From Ciona savignyi (taxonomy: Eukaryota; Chordata; Ascidiacea; Phlebobranchia; Cionidae), in assembly GCA_000149265.1 (NCBI GenBank), contig CH003313.1, positions 126,140-190,139 on the forward strand: a stretch of 64,000 nucleotides of DNA. The letters are read 5' to 3'. Of this stretch, positions 61,150 through 64,000 are shown piece after piece. Below the pieces are notes generated by a model that was not told the DNA's origin, ran no database searches, and was given only the letters and a program-made list of their open reading frames with translations. The translations under genes were made by a program, and so were the position numbers. Within the stretch, counting starts at the first letter, position 1, and each line of letters begins with the position of its first letter.

Positions 61150-61696
61150 CAGTGGAACCCCGCTTGGCGATCACTTTGATAAGACGATAACACAGCCACC
61201 TCTTTATCATGAACACTTCAGTGCGGTCCCAAATAATTTACTATGGTAATGCATTGCATTCTGTTTCAATAACGCAACCACCCCGGTTTCCAGACCTGGA
61301 CTGCTATATTTGGTCCAAAACCCCAAATTTAACTCCACTAAATCGACCACACGTGCTCAATAATTGGCTTTTGTCAACAAAACAATAAGGTTAAATTTCT
61401 TTTGTGGTCAAACGAATAAAAAATTCTTCGTATGACATTGAAAAAGGACTGTGTGAAGTGTCAACGAGTTCATTAGGACAAAAATATTTTTTAATGGTAG
61501 TGATTAAATGCATGCATATTTATGTTTATCTTCTTATAACATAAACAGAATTTTGTTTTAAATCGTACATACTTGAAAATAAAAACGATTGCTAAAAAAC
61601 GGGATGCTCCAAAGCAAAATATGCTAACATGACCACCCGCTAACGCGACCGCTTGATGATGGTCCCATAGGTGGTCAGGTAAGAGGGGTTACACTG
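61150..61696. mobile_element. pogo-like MITE, copy 2
   Basis: Begins CAGTGGAACCCCGCTTGG after TA and ends GGGGTTACACTG. It shares long blocks with 15623-16161 (for example AGTGCGGTCCCAAATAATTT). Its right terminus is mutated and internal blocks have diverged, so it is an older copy. Confidence 0.85.
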
Positions 61697-64000
61697 TTTA
61701 TATATATATTATATATATAATCTCTACAGAAATAGAACACTATATAACATAAAGTTTGATTCCAAGATAAACCTATACTAATGTTCATTATAAAAACTTT
61801 CATTTAAAAACAATCAAGTAAATAATCTAAATAAAATCAATCTTAAAAGCAAATGTCACTAAAATCAGACTTCATAATATTAAATTTGAATTTTATTTAC
61901 AATCATTTGAAGTTTTCTGGTTGTTGTTATTTCAATTATAGCACAAAAGAAAGTATGGTACCCGGTCATAGGCGCCAAGTTTTTCAAAAGTCTGGGAGTG
62001 CGGCCAAAAAATTGAACATGTTGGCCCTTCATTTATACCTTATGTAACGACGCATGCGTGGTTACCGCGTAAATAATTGTGAAGGTACGTTGTTGCAAAT
62101 TTAAATGGTTACGGATGTATATTCGCACGGTTAAACTTAGATGCGCCTTTCGTTATAAGTTAAGCTGCAATGCTGGACCTCACGTGATGCCCACCGCAGC
62201 TGATGTCGGCATATTTGCTTTGATCGGGCGGCGCCGATTATTAAGATAAAAAAGTAGGATTGGACAAGGTAACACGTGCGCTTAAAATCATCCGATTTAA
62301 ATTAACCTACCGTACGCCGTTACGGTCATAAATTTAATAAAATTCTTTTTTAAATTCGTTTTCGCAAATTCCTTTATTAACAATCAGTGCACATTGTACA
62401 ATCAACCCAAGAAATAATGACGTTCCACATAACAGGACCTGTTAAAAATCGTTTTAAACGCGTTTTCACTGACACTTGGGAGTATTAGACAAACTTGTAT
62501 AACAATCACCAACAGCTTAAATCGATAAATCAGGAAATTTACTTGGACAAAGCAAAAATATTTCGGCCAACGGTGGCGTAAGAGCAGCTAAAGTAAGCGA
62601 GTGCAGCACTCAATGGTAAGGCTCTCTTCTACGTGAACAGGATTGACGCTTTTTAATAAATTCCCAAGAACACAGAGAAAGCGGTAAACAGAAAAGGATT
62701 CCATTGAAGCTAATTGAGGTCTGGCACTGTTCCGTGTCGCCCTATCCAGCTCGGTATTAGATATACCGAATATACTTGTCTATAGGTGGCAACTTTTTTC
62801 CTAATATTTAAAAAAAAGATAGATGCGACCAATCCGCTCGACATAAGTGCAAATCGCGACCAAATTGGAACAAAATTAAAACTTTTCGGCTATTGCAAGT
62901 TGTTCATGAAAATCGTATGGTCTGCGCTTGCGTACATGCACTTATCATCGCTCACAGGCGTCAAGTTAGCAGATGACGCGCACCTGTGCATGTGATCTGA
63001 TTTCCACACGAAATAGTATGCATTTCAATTTAGGGGAGATTATAATAAGACTTGTATTAATGATTGTAAAATAAAACTTCGGTTTATAGTAGATTTGTTG
63101 GCAATCGAATTAGAGTGAAAACGACAAATTGCTAACTCTAAAATATATTATGTTGATTCCTTCTGGCTGTGGTTACGGCGCTTCAGAAAAGAAAAAGTTT
63201 TTTTCAGTCTTTCTTGATGACTCGTGCGAACCACGGCGGCCACGATTAGCATAAAAGAGAAGACCGTTAGTCTGTTTATTAAGGATCGTGGGCCTTTCCG
63301 CGCTGGCCGGGAGAGAAAAAGCTTTTACACGTCGTTATTTATTAAAGTTTTCAAGAATCTGTTATCTCTTATTTTACCTCGCTTCTATATTAAGCCCTTA
63401 AAAAGTACAAAATAGGATGCAAAAAAGCTAGGGTAATGGCCTTTTAAATCCCTAGATTTAACCTTTTAACACCAAACTAACCTTTTAACACAAAACTAAT
63501 AATGCGACCTATACCTATAGGCGAGTATATACGGTAAGTTCCTCGAGCAAGTTGTAAAATTTTTCGTATTCCAGAAGGAATGTGTCCACAGCAGCTAAAA
63601 AACACGTTGTTGGACACAGTGGACGTAATGCAATTCTTTTTTGCTGGCTTTAAAAGTTTAAACGAATCTTGGGCGGCAAGTTTAATTTGATGACCTACAC
63701 AATGAACGTAAAAAGCATTTGTGCTCTTGATCTCGCATTGCGCTATCTGACCTAATTACGCAATCACAAATGTAACGCGGAATCACAAATACCGCGTCGC
63801 TTTATCTGGTCGCATTTGGCTTGCTAGTTTGATTCACAATAGCGAAAATAACCGATATTCGGCAGGATAATAATGCAATATTCGGACAGAAAATAATAGT
63901 AAAATAGGGTCAGTATCAGGCTTTGGTCCGTCCTATCACTATCCGTGCGAAACATTACGAAATCCAAAATTATTAATTTTTTAATAATTTTTTTTTATAA
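61697..64000. other. Right-hand flank, no gene recognised
   Basis: The region could contain 5' exons or the promoter of IQSEC on the minus strand, but none was identified. A slightly GC-richer part lies at 62150-62300 and 62560-62760. Confidence 0.35.

Noticed and set aside
1..64000. Bacterial-type features: operons, CRISPR arrays, riboswitches, phage genes
   Set aside because: The window is intron-containing animal DNA; no regularly spaced repeat array or bacterial gene was seen.

Overview
This is AT-rich eukaryotic genomic DNA with spliced genes, from an ascidian tunicate, most likely Ciona. That assignment rests on the chordate-type gene set (PKD1, MITF/TFE, TAF6L, IQSEC), short introns, and dense SINE and MITE insertions; the exact species is inference. 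There are two assembly gaps (8835-9157 and 53048-53385). I rebuilt the genes by hand from splice sites, reading-phase continuity and remembered protein families; no alignment was run.

Layout, left to right. (1) 1022-8200, plus: the last 13 exons of a polycystin-1 (PKD1-type) gene, 637 residues covering the channel-like membrane region and cytoplasmic tail. Two copies of a TTAA-flanked transposon sit in its introns. (2) 8200-12800: intergenic, with SINEs, a nested hAT MITE and a SINE inverted repeat. (3) 13140-30384, plus: the MITF/TFE bHLH-leucine-zipper gene. It shows a TFEB/MITF-A-like first exon (18581), a second phase-matched first exon (23888) placed like vertebrate exon 1M, and possible further 5' exons at 13140-13893. 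(4) 31432-33902, minus: a four-exon ninjurin-family membrane protein. (5) 38001-41876, minus: TAF6L, the SAGA histone-fold subunit. (6) 44110-56810, minus: IQSEC/BRAG, an Arf exchange factor with IQ, Sec7 and PH domains. It has two possible 3' terminal exons, and its 5' end was not found. (7) 57302-59036: a decayed hAT transposase of the BED-finger, GTF2IRD2-like type; then mostly non-coding DNA and a pogo-like MITE.

The genes are unrelated housekeeping or signalling genes and do not form one system. The strongest biological signal is the MITF architecture. One first exon carries the motif that in vertebrates binds Rag GTPases at the lysosome, the other lacks it, and both splice in the same phase onto a shared exon. 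A serine matching TFEB Ser211 (14-3-3 site) is kept.

The repeat layer is rich: eleven copies or fragments of one tRNA-derived SINE, seven hAT-type elements or fragments (four with convincing 8-bp target duplications), two pogo-like MITEs, two TTAA elements, and a small family sharing a ~55-bp core but flanked by unrelated self-complementary arms. Several are nested, which gives relative ages.
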